A stretch of 64,000 bases of DNA from Flectonema sp. DT1601 (lineage: Eukaryota > Euglenozoa > Diplonemea > Diplonemida > Diplonemidae): assembly GCA_964019425.1 (NCBI GenBank), contig OZ025867.1:1-64000 (forward strand), written 5' to 3'. The notes beneath the pieces were generated by a model. It was given only the letters and a program-made list of their open reading frames with translations. It ran no database searches and was not told the origin of the DNA. A program made the translations under genes and the position numbers. Positions 21,206 through 31,260 of this stretch are shown one piece after another; the stretch's first letter is position 1; each line of letters opens with the position of its first letter.

Positions 21206-21784
21206 ATGAGACCAGTGGTATCAATACTAATACAGCTACTGTTGTTATCAGATTTGATATATGGAATGTGTGAAGAAGGAATTGTATTAAATTATACCCA
21301 TGGTGAATATAGTCCATTGTGTACAAGTACCGGATGGAACATCCTTCAGTGTGGACTAGAACAGCAATGGTGTTGGTGTGTTCAAGATGACGGATCAGAG
21401 ATAAACAACACGATGACTAAAAAGAGTGATGGAATACCCCAATGTGCTCGAGTATCAGATCACGAAGAAGCAGCGCTCTCTGCTGCAATCGTTTACTTAA
21501 TTGTGTTTTTAATGCTCTTAGTAGCCCTTGTTGTCACTGTTGTATGTATTTTGTGTAAGGTGAAAGCTGCCAGAATAACTCATGCGAGTGAGACGCTTGT
21601 CGGGGATGATGTTGAAATGGATGAAGAGAGAAATCAAAATGGCGATTCAATGACTGATCCTCCGCAGCCATTTCTACCGCCACCGCCACCAACGCCACCG
21701 ATACCGAAAAATCAAAATTCGTTTAAGCCGTTGGAGATTGATCCATTGCCGTCTCCGATATTCTCAATACCACCTCCGAGATGA
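21206..21784 (+). CDS. Type I membrane protein with a thyroglobulin type-1-like ectodomain
   Basis: This 192-residue protein starts with a signal peptide (about residues 1-20, hydrophobic core ILIQLLLLSDLIYG). Residues 22-80 contain six cysteines (22, 39, 49, 56, 58, 80) with QC and CWCV motifs, the pattern of a thyroglobulin type-1 domain, a fold that often inhibits cysteine proteases or binds ligands. Two Asn-x-Thr sites (NYT, NNT) sit in the ectodomain. A strong membrane helix spans about 92-118. The cytoplasmic tail is acidic, then proline-rich (FLPPPPPTPPIPK), suited to SH3 or WW partners. The family match rests on cysteine spacing and CWCV, and this domain is best known from animals and their relatives. 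There is no intron. Confidence 0.8.
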   Translation: MRPVVSILIQLLLLSDLIYGMCEEGIVLNYTHGEYSPLCTSTGWNILQCGLEQQWCWCVQDDGSEINNTMTKKSDGIPQCARVSDHEEAALSAAIVYLIVFLMLLVALVVTVVCILCKVKAARITHASETLVGDDVEMDEERNQNGDSMTDPPQPFLPPPPPTPPIPKNQNSFKPLEIDPLPSPIFSIPPPR

Positions 21785-22732
21785 TTGTGGGGAAAAAAAA
21801 AAAAAAAGGAAAAAAAAAAAAAAAAAAAAAAAGAATAGTAACAGACAACAGTAACGTACCTGCTGCTTCTTCAATAGCTGGTTGTTGTCCTCGACTATCA
21901 TTACAATTATAAAACAATAAAATGAGTCGGAGACAAGTCTGTTAAGTCTACCGTGAACACATCCTGTGATGTAATTCAAATTTGAACGCAACAGAGCATA
22001 CTTTTAGTAGGCCTTGGATTTCTTTTTTAAAATTTCCTCCTTCGATTTTCAAATACTTATTTTAGGGGTCTATAATATGGGCTGAATTCTTGTAGGAGGC
22101 GGCGGATACAACCATAGGAAACCATTTTTTTTTTTTTTTTTTTGATTTTCTTATCTGTACTTTGGTTTTTAAAAAAAAAAAGAAAAAAAAGAAGGAAAAA
22201 AGCTTACCTGCACCGTGTGAATGTACCTTTTGTGAGAAGAGGAAGAAGAAAAAAAAAAAAAAAAAAAAAAGAGAAGAAAGTTTTTTGGTTTCTTGCCTTG
22301 TTCACTTTGTGAAACTACATCGATGAATATATTTTTTTCCCCGCTTAAAAATGAATGAAAAGAAACGGAAGCAATGTGACAAAAGTCTTTCTTTGTTTGG
22401 TGTTTGTGTATACGTTTTACGTTTACGTTTTTTTTTTATATTTATTTATTTTACTTTTATTGTGTGTGTTACCCCACTATTAATTCCCCTTACAACACAA
22501 AATACACAAGTCCCATCTTTTTTTTTATATTTTTTTTTGTTTTGTTTTAAGACATATAAATTGCTGAAAATATCTAAACAAGTTAACCTTTGATACAATG
22601 CTTGTATTTATATCATTATAAATATACTCAAAATAGTTAGCCTTCCTCATCCTCATCCTCATTTTTTTTTTTTTTTTTTTTTTAGTTGTTGAAGAACAGA
22701 CAAACTTGTCAGACTTGAATTAAATATGTTGT

Positions 22733-22763
<31 letters not shown>

Positions 22764-23414
22764 GAAACCAAAAAAAAAAAAAAATGGCCTCCTTTCGTTC
22801 AACTCAACAGTATATAAAAAAAAAATTAACTTGAAACTAGCCAAAAAAAAAAAAAAAAAAAAACTAATACCAAAAAGACCGACAGTTGGTCTGCTGTCGA
22901 ATATGGGGATTCGGTAGGGGGGCACACGTACTACAGGTTGAGCACACCATACCCTGTAGTAGGACATAACACTGTTGCTTCTAATCGTTTTCTGTTGAAA
23001 AGGGGGAAAACACAAGAAACACTATTAAACCTATCGCAAGTTGCGATTGTTGAAATGGAGTTGCAGTACTTGAGTGAAAATAGTTGGGAGGAAAAAAAAA
23101 AAAAAAAGAAAACCAAAACAAATTACCCGAACTCTTACTTTTTTTTTTTTTTTTTTTTTTGTTGTTGTTGCCTTTGCGGTGGTCCAACTTTCCCAAAAAG
23201 TTGGCTCTGAACAGGGATTAGTAATTTGCTAATCTTGAAAAAAAAAAAAAAAAAACGAAAACTTTTCCCTCTGATTCCCATTCTTATAGTTTTCTCTTCC
23301 CCTGTCGTAGTAGTCTGCTGTTCTGATTTTTTTCTTTTTTTTTTGAATTGAAAATGTGTTCCTTTTACAAGTTCTTCCTTTTTTTTATTTTAAAAAATAT
23401 TCCGCATTCATTCT

Positions 23415-23445
<31 letters not shown>

Positions 23446-23907
23446 GCAGTCTCTGTGATGGACATACACTGATTAGCTGTACTTTCGTTACTAAAAAAAA
23501 TCAAAAAAAAAAGTTTTTTTTTTTTTTGACATATGAATGGAAATTGTGTTGGGGGGGCTGTGAAAGTTTCGGTTTTGGTGGAAAAATAAATAAATAAATA
23601 AAATAATAATAATATTAGTAGTACGTTCGTCGTTGTGTGATTAATGTTTTTATTCTGTCTGGATCTTAATCTTTTTTTATTTCTTTCACAACAGGAACAA
23701 GAACACTGAACAGCTGGTACGCCGTCTTATCAAATTTTTCAATTAATGTTATGGCAAAAAAGAGTTAACTATTTTTCTTTCAACAGGAGTTAAGAAGAAA
23801 AAAAAAAAAAAAAAACCTGAAAAAAAAAAAAAAAAAAAAAAAACTTTCACAAAACCCCCCTCTCCCCCTCCTATTGTAAGCTGCAAATGTTTAAATAAAA
23901 TCATCAG
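21785..23907. other. Homopolymer-rich spacer
   Basis: No convincing gene in about 2.1 kb. It is dominated by A and T runs of 15-25 nt, with a CATCCT repeat near 22647. One dispersed repeat (22887-22975) is listed separately. Just before the next gene, a C/T-rich tract (about 23854-23874) is followed by AG at 23879-23880. Confidence 0.5.
22887..22975 (-). repeat. Dispersed repeat, inverted relative to a copy at about 54830-54915
   Basis: CTGTCGAATATGGGGATTCG, then ACGTACTACAGGTTGAGCAC, then CCCTGTAG matches the reverse complement of 54830-54915 beside the Penelope-like element, with small gaps. There is no coding potential. Confidence 0.65.
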
Positions 23908-25446
23908 ATGCGTGACGTTGTATTTTCAAGCGACCGACAGGGAACTGTCGAGGCAGTTTTAGTCGTGGGAGTAGCAACTGTATTTTCAAGTTTTGCCTGG
24001 TGTGTTGTTTACTACTTAAGTCATCATAAGGAGTCGATTATTGGAGATGACTTTCAGTCAGATTCTATTGAAGACGGGTCGGTAGTTGACATTTCTAACC
24101 CAATGGGAGCTGTTCAAATATTATTAATCCAGTCCATCATAGAAGGTATCTTTATGAGCTCTGTCGTAGGTGTACCAACACTACTTGCATACCTTGCTAG
24201 GAAAGCTGAGGACAAACGAGCAGCAGAAGCAGAGCTTCATTCTTTGAATAACAGCATCTCATCAGACCAGAGTGTTGATACGTTTACTTCTAATGAATTG
24301 AGAGGTATAATTATAGAAGATGCTTGGTGTGATGTTGATGATGACAGAAACACTTCTCTCGACGATGCAACAAACGATGAACACCTTTCTCGATTAGTTG
24401 GAAACAACACTGATCGCTGTGTAACTTTTAACTCTGTTATCGAATACGACCCTCAACCACCGAGAGCTGTATCAATTACAAACAGTTCTCTAAAGAGAAG
24501 TACCAGACCAAGCATCTACAACAGCACACGTGCTGAGGTCACCGCAGCCATTATTGTGGCTATGCTTTCCATCCGTCATATTGAGCAAGAGAGAGAGAGA
24601 ACTCCGATGCCGATCCCACTTCCTCCGAAAAGAGCAGCTCTTTGGTGTTTAATTTATGGACTTTGTAAGGCTGTGTCGACTTTAGCAATTTATACTGGAC
24701 TGACTGGTACTTTAGGAATATGCAATGTGGCAGTCATGAGTGCCGCATATCCTCTCTTCTCGACTGTGATGAGAATGCTATTTCGAGGAGAAAACTTAAC
24801 TCTCCGACACGTTCCAGGTAGTGTGTTGTGTTTGATTGGATCGGTAGGGATATTGTTTTTTACTTCAGAGTTAGGGATGTCATTATTAATAATTATTGTT
24901 GGTGGTGGTGCTTTAGCAGCGGCACTTGAAATTCATAATGTGATAAGAACTCAGGTACATCCGTATTTTATAGCAGTGAGTTCAACTGTTGCAGGAACAG
25001 TGATATGCGGAGTGATCGCTATAGTGACAGGTGTCGATTCACCGTCATCTGGTCAGTGGGGTTATGTGATGTTGTTGTGTGTGTTTAGCCTGCTTGCAGA
25101 CACAGCAGCAGCTGCCAGTGCTCCATCAGAGCATCACATCCCAGTAGGATTCGCCAGAGCTATTTCCATTGCGTTGGCGTTAGGACTACAAACTGTTATC
25201 TTTGACATGCCTCCTGGTGTGGGTACGAGTATGATTGCGATTGTTCAATTCACTGCTGGGATCCTTCTCGAGATATCTCGCATGAATGCGAGGTACCTAT
25301 CGTACCATCAGTTGTCGTCAGCTCCCATAAATGAAGATTGGGGACCTCCAACTCCGCCACAACCAGCTCCCCCTACTCCGCCTATATTACCAATAAGGCA
25401 ACCTCGACAGAAGCGTTCCAGACCTGAACAGGCTATGGAAGTGTAA
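23908..25446 (+). CDS. Multi-pass membrane protein, drug/metabolite transporter (EamA)-like
   Basis: This 512-residue protein has membrane segments at about 16-38 and 68-97, an acidic low-complexity loop to about 205, then a run of about seven or eight hydrophobic helices. The stretch around AVMSAAYPLFSTVMRMLFRG followed by PGSVLCLIGSVGILFF matches the repeat signature of the drug/metabolite transporter superfamily, in which a P-hydrophobic-E/N segment precedes a GxxLxxxGV helix. The C-terminus is proline-rich and basic, likely cytosolic. Substrate cannot be inferred. The first two helices and the long acidic loop are additions to a standard ten-helix EamA protein. There is no intron. Candidate leader acceptor AG is at 23879-23880. 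Confidence 0.75.
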   Translation: MRDVVFSSDRQGTVEAVLVVGVATVFSSFAWCVVYYLSHHKESIIGDDFQSDSIEDGSVVDISNPMGAVQILLIQSIIEGIFMSSVVGVPTLLAYLARKAEDKRAAEAELHSLNNSISSDQSVDTFTSNELRGIIIEDAWCDVDDDRNTSLDDATNDEHLSRLVGNNTDRCVTFNSVIEYDPQPPRAVSITNSSLKRSTRPSIYNSTRAEVTAAIIVAMLSIRHIEQERERTPMPIPLPPKRAALWCLIYGLCKAVSTLAIYTGLTGTLGICNVAVMSAAYPLFSTVMRMLFRGENLTLRHVPGSVLCLIGSVGILFFTSELGMSLLIIIVGGGALAAALEIHNVIRTQVHPYFIAVSSTVAGTVICGVIAIVTGVDSPSSGQWGYVMLLCVFSLLADTAAAASAPSEHHIPVGFARAISIALALGLQTVIFDMPPGVGTSMIAIVQFTAGILLEISRMNARYLSYHQLSSAPINEDWGPPTPPQPAPPTPPILPIRQPRQKRSRPEQAMEV

Positions 25447-26050
25447 GACAGAAAAAAAAAGGGAAAAAAAAAAAAAAAAAAAAAATCAGATTATTGTTTC
25501 GAAATTATGTTACGTTTGTCTGACTTATTATGTTATTCTGTGTGCGTTTTTTTTTTTTTTTTTATAATTTTTTTTTTAATGTCTTCATTGACAGTAGACT
25601 GCTGCGGGCTATTGTGTGGATGAAAAATTCCTTTAAAAAAAAAAAAAAACAAATAAATACATATTCTGTTGTGCGAAAAAAAAAGTATCCAAGCTTATTA
25701 TTGCCGTTGTGCTAAAAAACAAAAAAAAATGGACCAAACTTAGACTTAGACTGGTGTTGGCATAACCTGTTAATCAAAGCACGCATTAATAATAATAATA
25801 TCGGCAATGGTATAAAAAAAAAAAAAAAAATTCTGATAATTTTGGGTATTAAATAAAAAAAAAAAAAAAAAAAGTAATTCTCAATAATATGTTATTCATA
25901 TTACAATGTGGGGGTTTCCCTGATTCTTCTTCTTTTTTTTTTTTTTCCCTGCTTTTTTTTTCTGATTCGAGTTTGCTTTGTGTTTGGCAAACTCTCACAG
26001 GTTTGAGATTGCCGCTGAGTATGAATATTAGCATTCTGTGAAGGGGAAGG

Positions 26051-26083
<33 letters not shown>

Positions 26084-27290
26084 TTATGTTTAGTTATGTT
26101 TTGGGTGGCAGCTTTTTTCTTTCTCTTTCTCTTTCTCCTTACCTTTTCTTTTTCTTTTTTCCTGCCTTGTTTGAATGTGGTCTCTTCGGTGACTAAAACG
26201 GAAGTTTTTGGCAACGCAACACACACATACTTATGTGTTATTTTTTCCTCTTTTTTTTTCCCAACATTACGTAAGTAAGTATTAGCGGACAATGTGGGTT
26301 TTTAAAAAAAAAAAAAAAAATTCCTTCTTCATTTATGAACTTTTATTATTATTTTTTAATTTTTAATTACAACATTCGGTTGATTGTTAAAAAAAAAAAA
26401 AAAAAAAAAAACTGAAGAAGAAGAAAGCAACTTAGTTTACGTTCCCATTAGTCGGTATTCGTTTTTTTTCCCCTTCTTTTCTCCCCCTCCCTTTTTTCCC
26501 CCTTATTTTCCCAGACATACAAATCATACCGAAATAACTGGTCAAAAGTTGTGCGTGTCTTCCCCCCTTTGAATTCTGTGCCATTAGACACTTCGAACGG
26601 AGTTAGAGGAGCCACATTTGACATCGCCAAATTACAAATTACTGTGATTTACTGTATTAACTTACTCATTATTAGGTTATTTCATTTCATTTCATTTTTT
26701 TTTTTCCTTCTTTTTTTTTGTCGAGCTAAGGAAGGCTTTCTCAGGTTTTGGGAATGCCGCAGCGTGCAGATATCATCATCTGTGAAAAAGAGGGAGGAGT
26801 GGAGGGAAAAAAAAAAAAAAAAAAAAAGCCTCTTTTTCTGGGTTAGCACAGGAGAAGTAAGAAATAAAGAAATAAAGAAGTGTGTGATTGGAAAAAAAAA
26901 AAAAAAAAAAAAAAAGACAGACATATCTAAATTTCTAGTGTGCTGCTTCCCTTCTAATTCCCTTTTCACTTCCCTGTTCCACCCTACCCTTTTATTTCAT
27001 TCTTGCCGTATAATTTTTTTTTCTCCCCACATTTTTTTTGTTTCTCCTCCTCATCGTTGTTTTCTTTTGTTTTTTTCCTCCACAAACACACACATACCCT
27101 CTGGATCCCCAATCTTCAACTCCCTGATTAGTTTTGTCACATTTTAGTAAAGGTTTTCGTAGCACCATTCACAATTCATAATAAAAAATTATATTCCATT
27201 AAACAGAAATGTGAGATAATCAAAAGTTTCTTATTACGTATTTTTAGTATTATGGGGTTTTTTTTATAAAATTTTATTTCAGTGACACAG
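25447..27290. other. Homopolymer-rich spacer
   Basis: No convincing gene. Many A and T runs, some over 25 nt (for example 26050-26081). Open frames here are Lys- or Phe-rich artefacts. An ATTTTATTTCAG acceptor-like site (AG 27281-27282) lies just before the next gene's proposed first ATG. Confidence 0.45.
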
Positions 27291-30077
27291 ATGTTAAGAA
27301 AACTGTTCAGAGGGGGCAGCGATGATGACAACCAAAAAACACCAAAAAAAGCAGGTATGTTATTTATTTATTTTTATTTTTTTGTTTTTCCGGTTTCGTA
27401 CACAAACAAAAAAATCACGGTGTTATGTTACTATTCTCTGTATAGTTTAAGATAAAGCCAATTCTTTTTTTTGGGACTTGGCATCAAAAAAAAGTTTTTT
27501 CTCCGTTTTCTTCGCCGTTGTGAACAACTATTTTTCTTCTTTTTTTTTCCCGCCGTTGGATGCCAAACATTCTTTTCTTCCTTTCTGCCTCACACCAAGT
27601 CGGAAATTCACCGGAAGATTGGAAAATTCGAATGGTCGGCAGTTTCACATCAGCAAGCAACCAGTCCTGAGTACTTAAAGAACCCAACCATTACGTGTAT
27701 CAGCCACAGTCACACTTAGTATAGCGTTAGTACAGAGGACACGGATCTGCTATGCAGGGAAGTGACTTGAACTCGTTCAACATCACATCCTTGACCGTTT
27801 GTGTTATTAGCTTTCAATCAATCCATTAGCGTGAATCTGTAGATGTGTTGAAGGAAAGTAAAATGGAGCACGAAGCTTTTGTCCTGTTTTTGAAAGAAAG
27901 AAAAGACGGAAATGCCGCTTCAAAAAGATCCTCAGCCATCCCTACTTGACTTGGGTTGTGACGATTTCAAAAAAACAAAAAAGGAATCTGAATTTTTTTA
28001 AGCAGAGAAAATTTTCTTTTGGGTGTACAGCGGAAGAAAAATAAAGTTTTGGGAGCAACGGAGAATTTTCCTCTTTTTTTTTTTTTCCCTTAGAGGATAG
28101 GCTTCATCCAAATACAACACTTGTGTTGATGTTTGTTTTAATTTGTGTCACGAAAAACTGATAAAGCTAAAAAAAAGGAGGCAAAAAAAAAAAAAAAAAA
28201 AAAAATAAACAGACGTCACAATGGACGAAGTTGTTGAGACGCTAAACAATAACGGACTCACTCGTCTCACGGATTTCATAAAGGAAAAACAACTCACGAT
28301 TGCTCACCTTCTAAAACAAGAAGTTCGATCCCGGGTTATATCAACTCTTCGACTTAGTATGAAGGAAAGATTTATTTTAATGGATTCGATAAAGGACGCG
28401 GGTCCGAAAACAAACTCTTGGGGATATCCAACAAACTTTGCTGAGCGCCATAGAATAGCGGAAGAGTATCAAGTGTTTCACTTGTTGGAGGAGGTTTGTC
28501 ATTACTTTTTTTTCAGTCAAGAACCCCCCCAAACCTTGTGGGTCTATAGACAGCTAACTTATTAATGATATTTTTAGTATTTGATTAAAAAATAGATTCC
28601 TATTTAAAGTAATTAGTTATGTGAGACTATCCTATTTTTTATATTTGTATTCAAATTGCCGTTACTTTCTTTTAGTTCTTCTTTCCTAAGTTATCTTTTT
28701 CACCCCTCGTTCCTTTGAACTTAAGAAGTGGTCTTAGTGTAAATTAGACATTTTTAAAGAGGAAAAAAACAAAACAAAACCCAGCGCTCTCCAGAAGAAG
28801 TCCGACTTTTTAAAGAGAAGCACTTCTACGACAATTCATGTCCTATTGACAGTATAGCGAAATGGTCTGAATATGATCTTCCTGTACCCGAATACGAAGA
28901 TTGCATTATTTATTATGACCGATGGAGAGATGCGAGTAGACTTCCTCTCAGTCAAGAAGACCTTCGAATCAAAGCTCCTTACAACAAGGAACTGAATGAT
29001 AAGATTTCGATTATTAAGGGAAATATATGTGAATTAGAGGTAGACGCTGTTGTCAATGCAGCAAACACATCACTACGAGGAGGAGGTGGAATTGATGGAG
29101 CTATTCACTCTGCCGCAGGTTTGACATTTTTTTTTCTTTTTTTTTTTTTTTTTCCCCAGCTTCGTGCACAAACAAAGAATCACGGTGTTATATTACTATT
29201 TTCTGTATAGTTTAAGTTAAAGCCAATTCTTTTTTTTTTGATTGACTGATGATATGTTTTCAGTTGTTTGGACTGGACTTGGGATTCAATGAAATCCGTA
29301 ACTCCATTTGTATGCAGATTCGGCTTGGTTTAAGGTTGGTACGAAATAGTGGCTGGTGGCAGATAGAAGTGAAACTGCAGAACAAATGACTTGCAAGGAA
29401 AAGGATCGTGACGTCGGATTTTGTTTAGGGCTGCGGTTTTTTGTTTCCAGAAAAAAAATTAAGGGGAAAAAATATTTTACACAAAAAAAAAAAATGTTGT
29501 GTTGAAATCCGAGATTTTGAAAAAACTTTGTATTGTATTTGAGGTTTTCCCCAACAACAAAAAAAAAATAAATAAATAAACAGGTCTCCTTCTTGACGAG
29601 GAGTGTGCGGGTTTAGGAGGTTGTGAAACCGGCTTTACGAAAGCCACATTAGCATACCGCATGCCTTGTAAATATATTTTACACGCAGTCGGTCCCATGA
29701 GAGAAGACCCAGACGCCTTAACAAACTGTTACGAAACAGTATTAGAAAATGTGAAACAGCTGAAACTAAAGTCAGTTGCTCTGTGTTGTGTTTCAGCTGG
29801 TATCTTTGGCTTTCCACTGGTGCATGCATCACAGATTGCTATGCGGACAGTTCGGAGGTGGATGGAAACCGATCCGTACGCTAAAGAGATTGACCGTATT
29901 GTGTTTTGTTTGTTCCTCAATCACGAACTTGAAGTGTACGAAAGACTAATGTCTGTTTACTTCCCGAGATCAAATCCTGAGAATGATTCTCAACAACCGA
30001 TTGAAGCAATTACTGAACAGCAACTTCCTCAACAGTCTCAGGATTCAGAGCAGTCATCTGTTCCTGTTGTGGAATAG
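27291..30077 (+). CDS. MacroD-type macro-domain protein, ADP-ribosyl hydrolase-like (4 exons)
   Basis: Proposed exons are 27291-27354, 28213-28493, 28785-29118 and 29584-30077, giving about 390 residues with all frames matching across GT-AG introns. The macro domain spans exons 3-4: [60 protein letters not shown], and YILHAVGP. This is the MACROD/YmdB signature with the ADP-ribose-binding NAAN and GGGG-D loops. Such enzymes remove mono-ADP-ribose from proteins or deacetylate O-acetyl-ADP-ribose. Exon 2 encodes an N-terminal helical region I do not recognise. The C-terminus is Gln/Ser-rich. Exon 1 (basic, MLRKLFRGG...) is less certain; without it translation would start at 28221. Introns 1 and 3 share a repeat, and intron 2 holds a 166-bp segment also found in the LRR array. 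Confidence 0.85.
28532..28697 (+). repeat. 166-bp segment of macro-gene intron 2, copied into the LRR array
   Basis: From AACCTTGTGGGTCTATAGAC to TTCCTAAGTTATCTT this is essentially identical to 35131-35296. The second half recurs at about 45632-45731. Near identity between an intron and an intergenic array spacer indicates recent copying. Confidence 0.9.
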
Positions 30078-30491
30078 ATTTTATTTTTTATTTTTAATTT
30101 TTATAAAAAAGTTTGGTTCAGAAGATCAGCCAGCCTGAGTTCTCAGGCAGTACTCAGGCAGTACTCAGGCAGTACTCAGGAGGCTTCAGAAAAAAATGTG
30201 GTTCTTAAAATAGCTCTCACTTCAATTAACTTGCGGTGGACACTTTGAAAGGAAAGTTAGAGTTCTCACGGTTGTGGTGTTACTCTGTGAGCTTTTCTTT
30301 AGAGAATTTGACTTTTCTCTAAAAAAACAACGACAACAACAACAAAAAAAAATGTAAAAAAAAATAAAGAACTTTTTGAAGTGACGAACAACGAAGTTGA
30401 CCAAAAACGTAATTTCTAGCCCTCTGCTTTGGTCCTGGCCAGTGCAACAGCATTATTTTTATTTTTATTATTTTCATTGTTTTTCTTTGGT
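30078..30491. other. Spacer before the LRR array, with an 11-bp tandem repeat
   Basis: GCAGTACTCAG repeats about three times at 30142-30180. The rest is A-rich (AACAACGACAACAACAAC near 30330) with no gene. LRR-cassette homology begins at about 30492. Confidence 0.55.
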
Positions 30492-31260
30492 CTGAGAAGG
30501 AAACTGATTCGAAGTAAATGATCAAAAAGATACACTCACGGAATATGTTATTCTCCTTGTCAGTCATGGCTGAATGATATTATTCTGCCAAGTTATCTTT
30601 TTTTTCCCTGAGCGTTCAGTATTGCTGTCCGCGATAAAACAAAAAATATGGAGCTGTTGTCTGAGTGATTTATTTATTTATTTTTTTCCCCCCCCCCCTC
30701 ACGTCCTTTGATTAACAACTACAAATATTTCTTCGGTCGACTACTTTGATATTAATTTAGTTAATACTCAAAGTTGTTGCTGTTTTTACATCGTCAAAGT
30801 TTCACCCCCCGCGTCCTGCATTCAATCCCCGTAATGATTGCCCTTTCTATCCACGTCTTCCTCAGCACATATTTATTCCCCCAACTCGTATGTTTTGAGC
30901 ACGTAATAACATAATGAGTTTCTCTCTGGGTATTATTAATGCTCAGTAAAGGAGGAAAACAAAATAAAATAAAAAGAGGCGGATTGGTTGTTTTTCTTGC
31001 TTTTGTTAGTTCTTATCCTTGAGAAGTTAATATCCGTAACTGTTCGAAGAAAGTGTTTACAAACAGAGTAGAGCCGTAATAGTATTTTATAGGAAATTAC
31101 AACCACAGAATATGTTGCACTATTCAGGAATGGAAGCTGATTTTCAGTATTTCCTTATTACTTTACGATTGTTGCCGCCGTTTGGAACACTTCAGCAAGA
31201 TTAATAAATCTTTTTTTTTCTGTCAGTAGATTACTAAAAGAACAAGCAAAGAAAACAACA
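30492..31260 (+). promoter_or_regulatory. Conserved upstream block of LRR gene 1
   Basis: About 770 bp nearly identical to the blocks before LRR gene 2 (39003-40062), the orphan block at 49421-50117, and, in its 3' part, the blocks of genes 3 and 4. Identity reaches the ATG. The last 60 bp read a T-rich tract, TTTCTGTCAG (AG 31225-31226), then a 34-nt A-rich leader, which looks like a splice acceptor followed by a 5' UTR. Such conservation across duplicates suggests either a shared promoter/leader or gene conversion. Confidence 0.7.

Noticed and set aside
26551-27147. 198-codon open frame in the 26-27 kb spacer
   Set aside because: It is built largely of Phe, Lys and Ser from poly(T), poly(A) and TC-rich runs. 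There is no domain or conserved pattern.
27291-27354. First proposed macro-gene exon read as an ESCRT-III (Snf7-like) 5' exon
   Set aside because: The short basic start looked similar, but no Snf7 helices follow. The exon instead joins in frame to the macro-domain gene's next exon at 28213.
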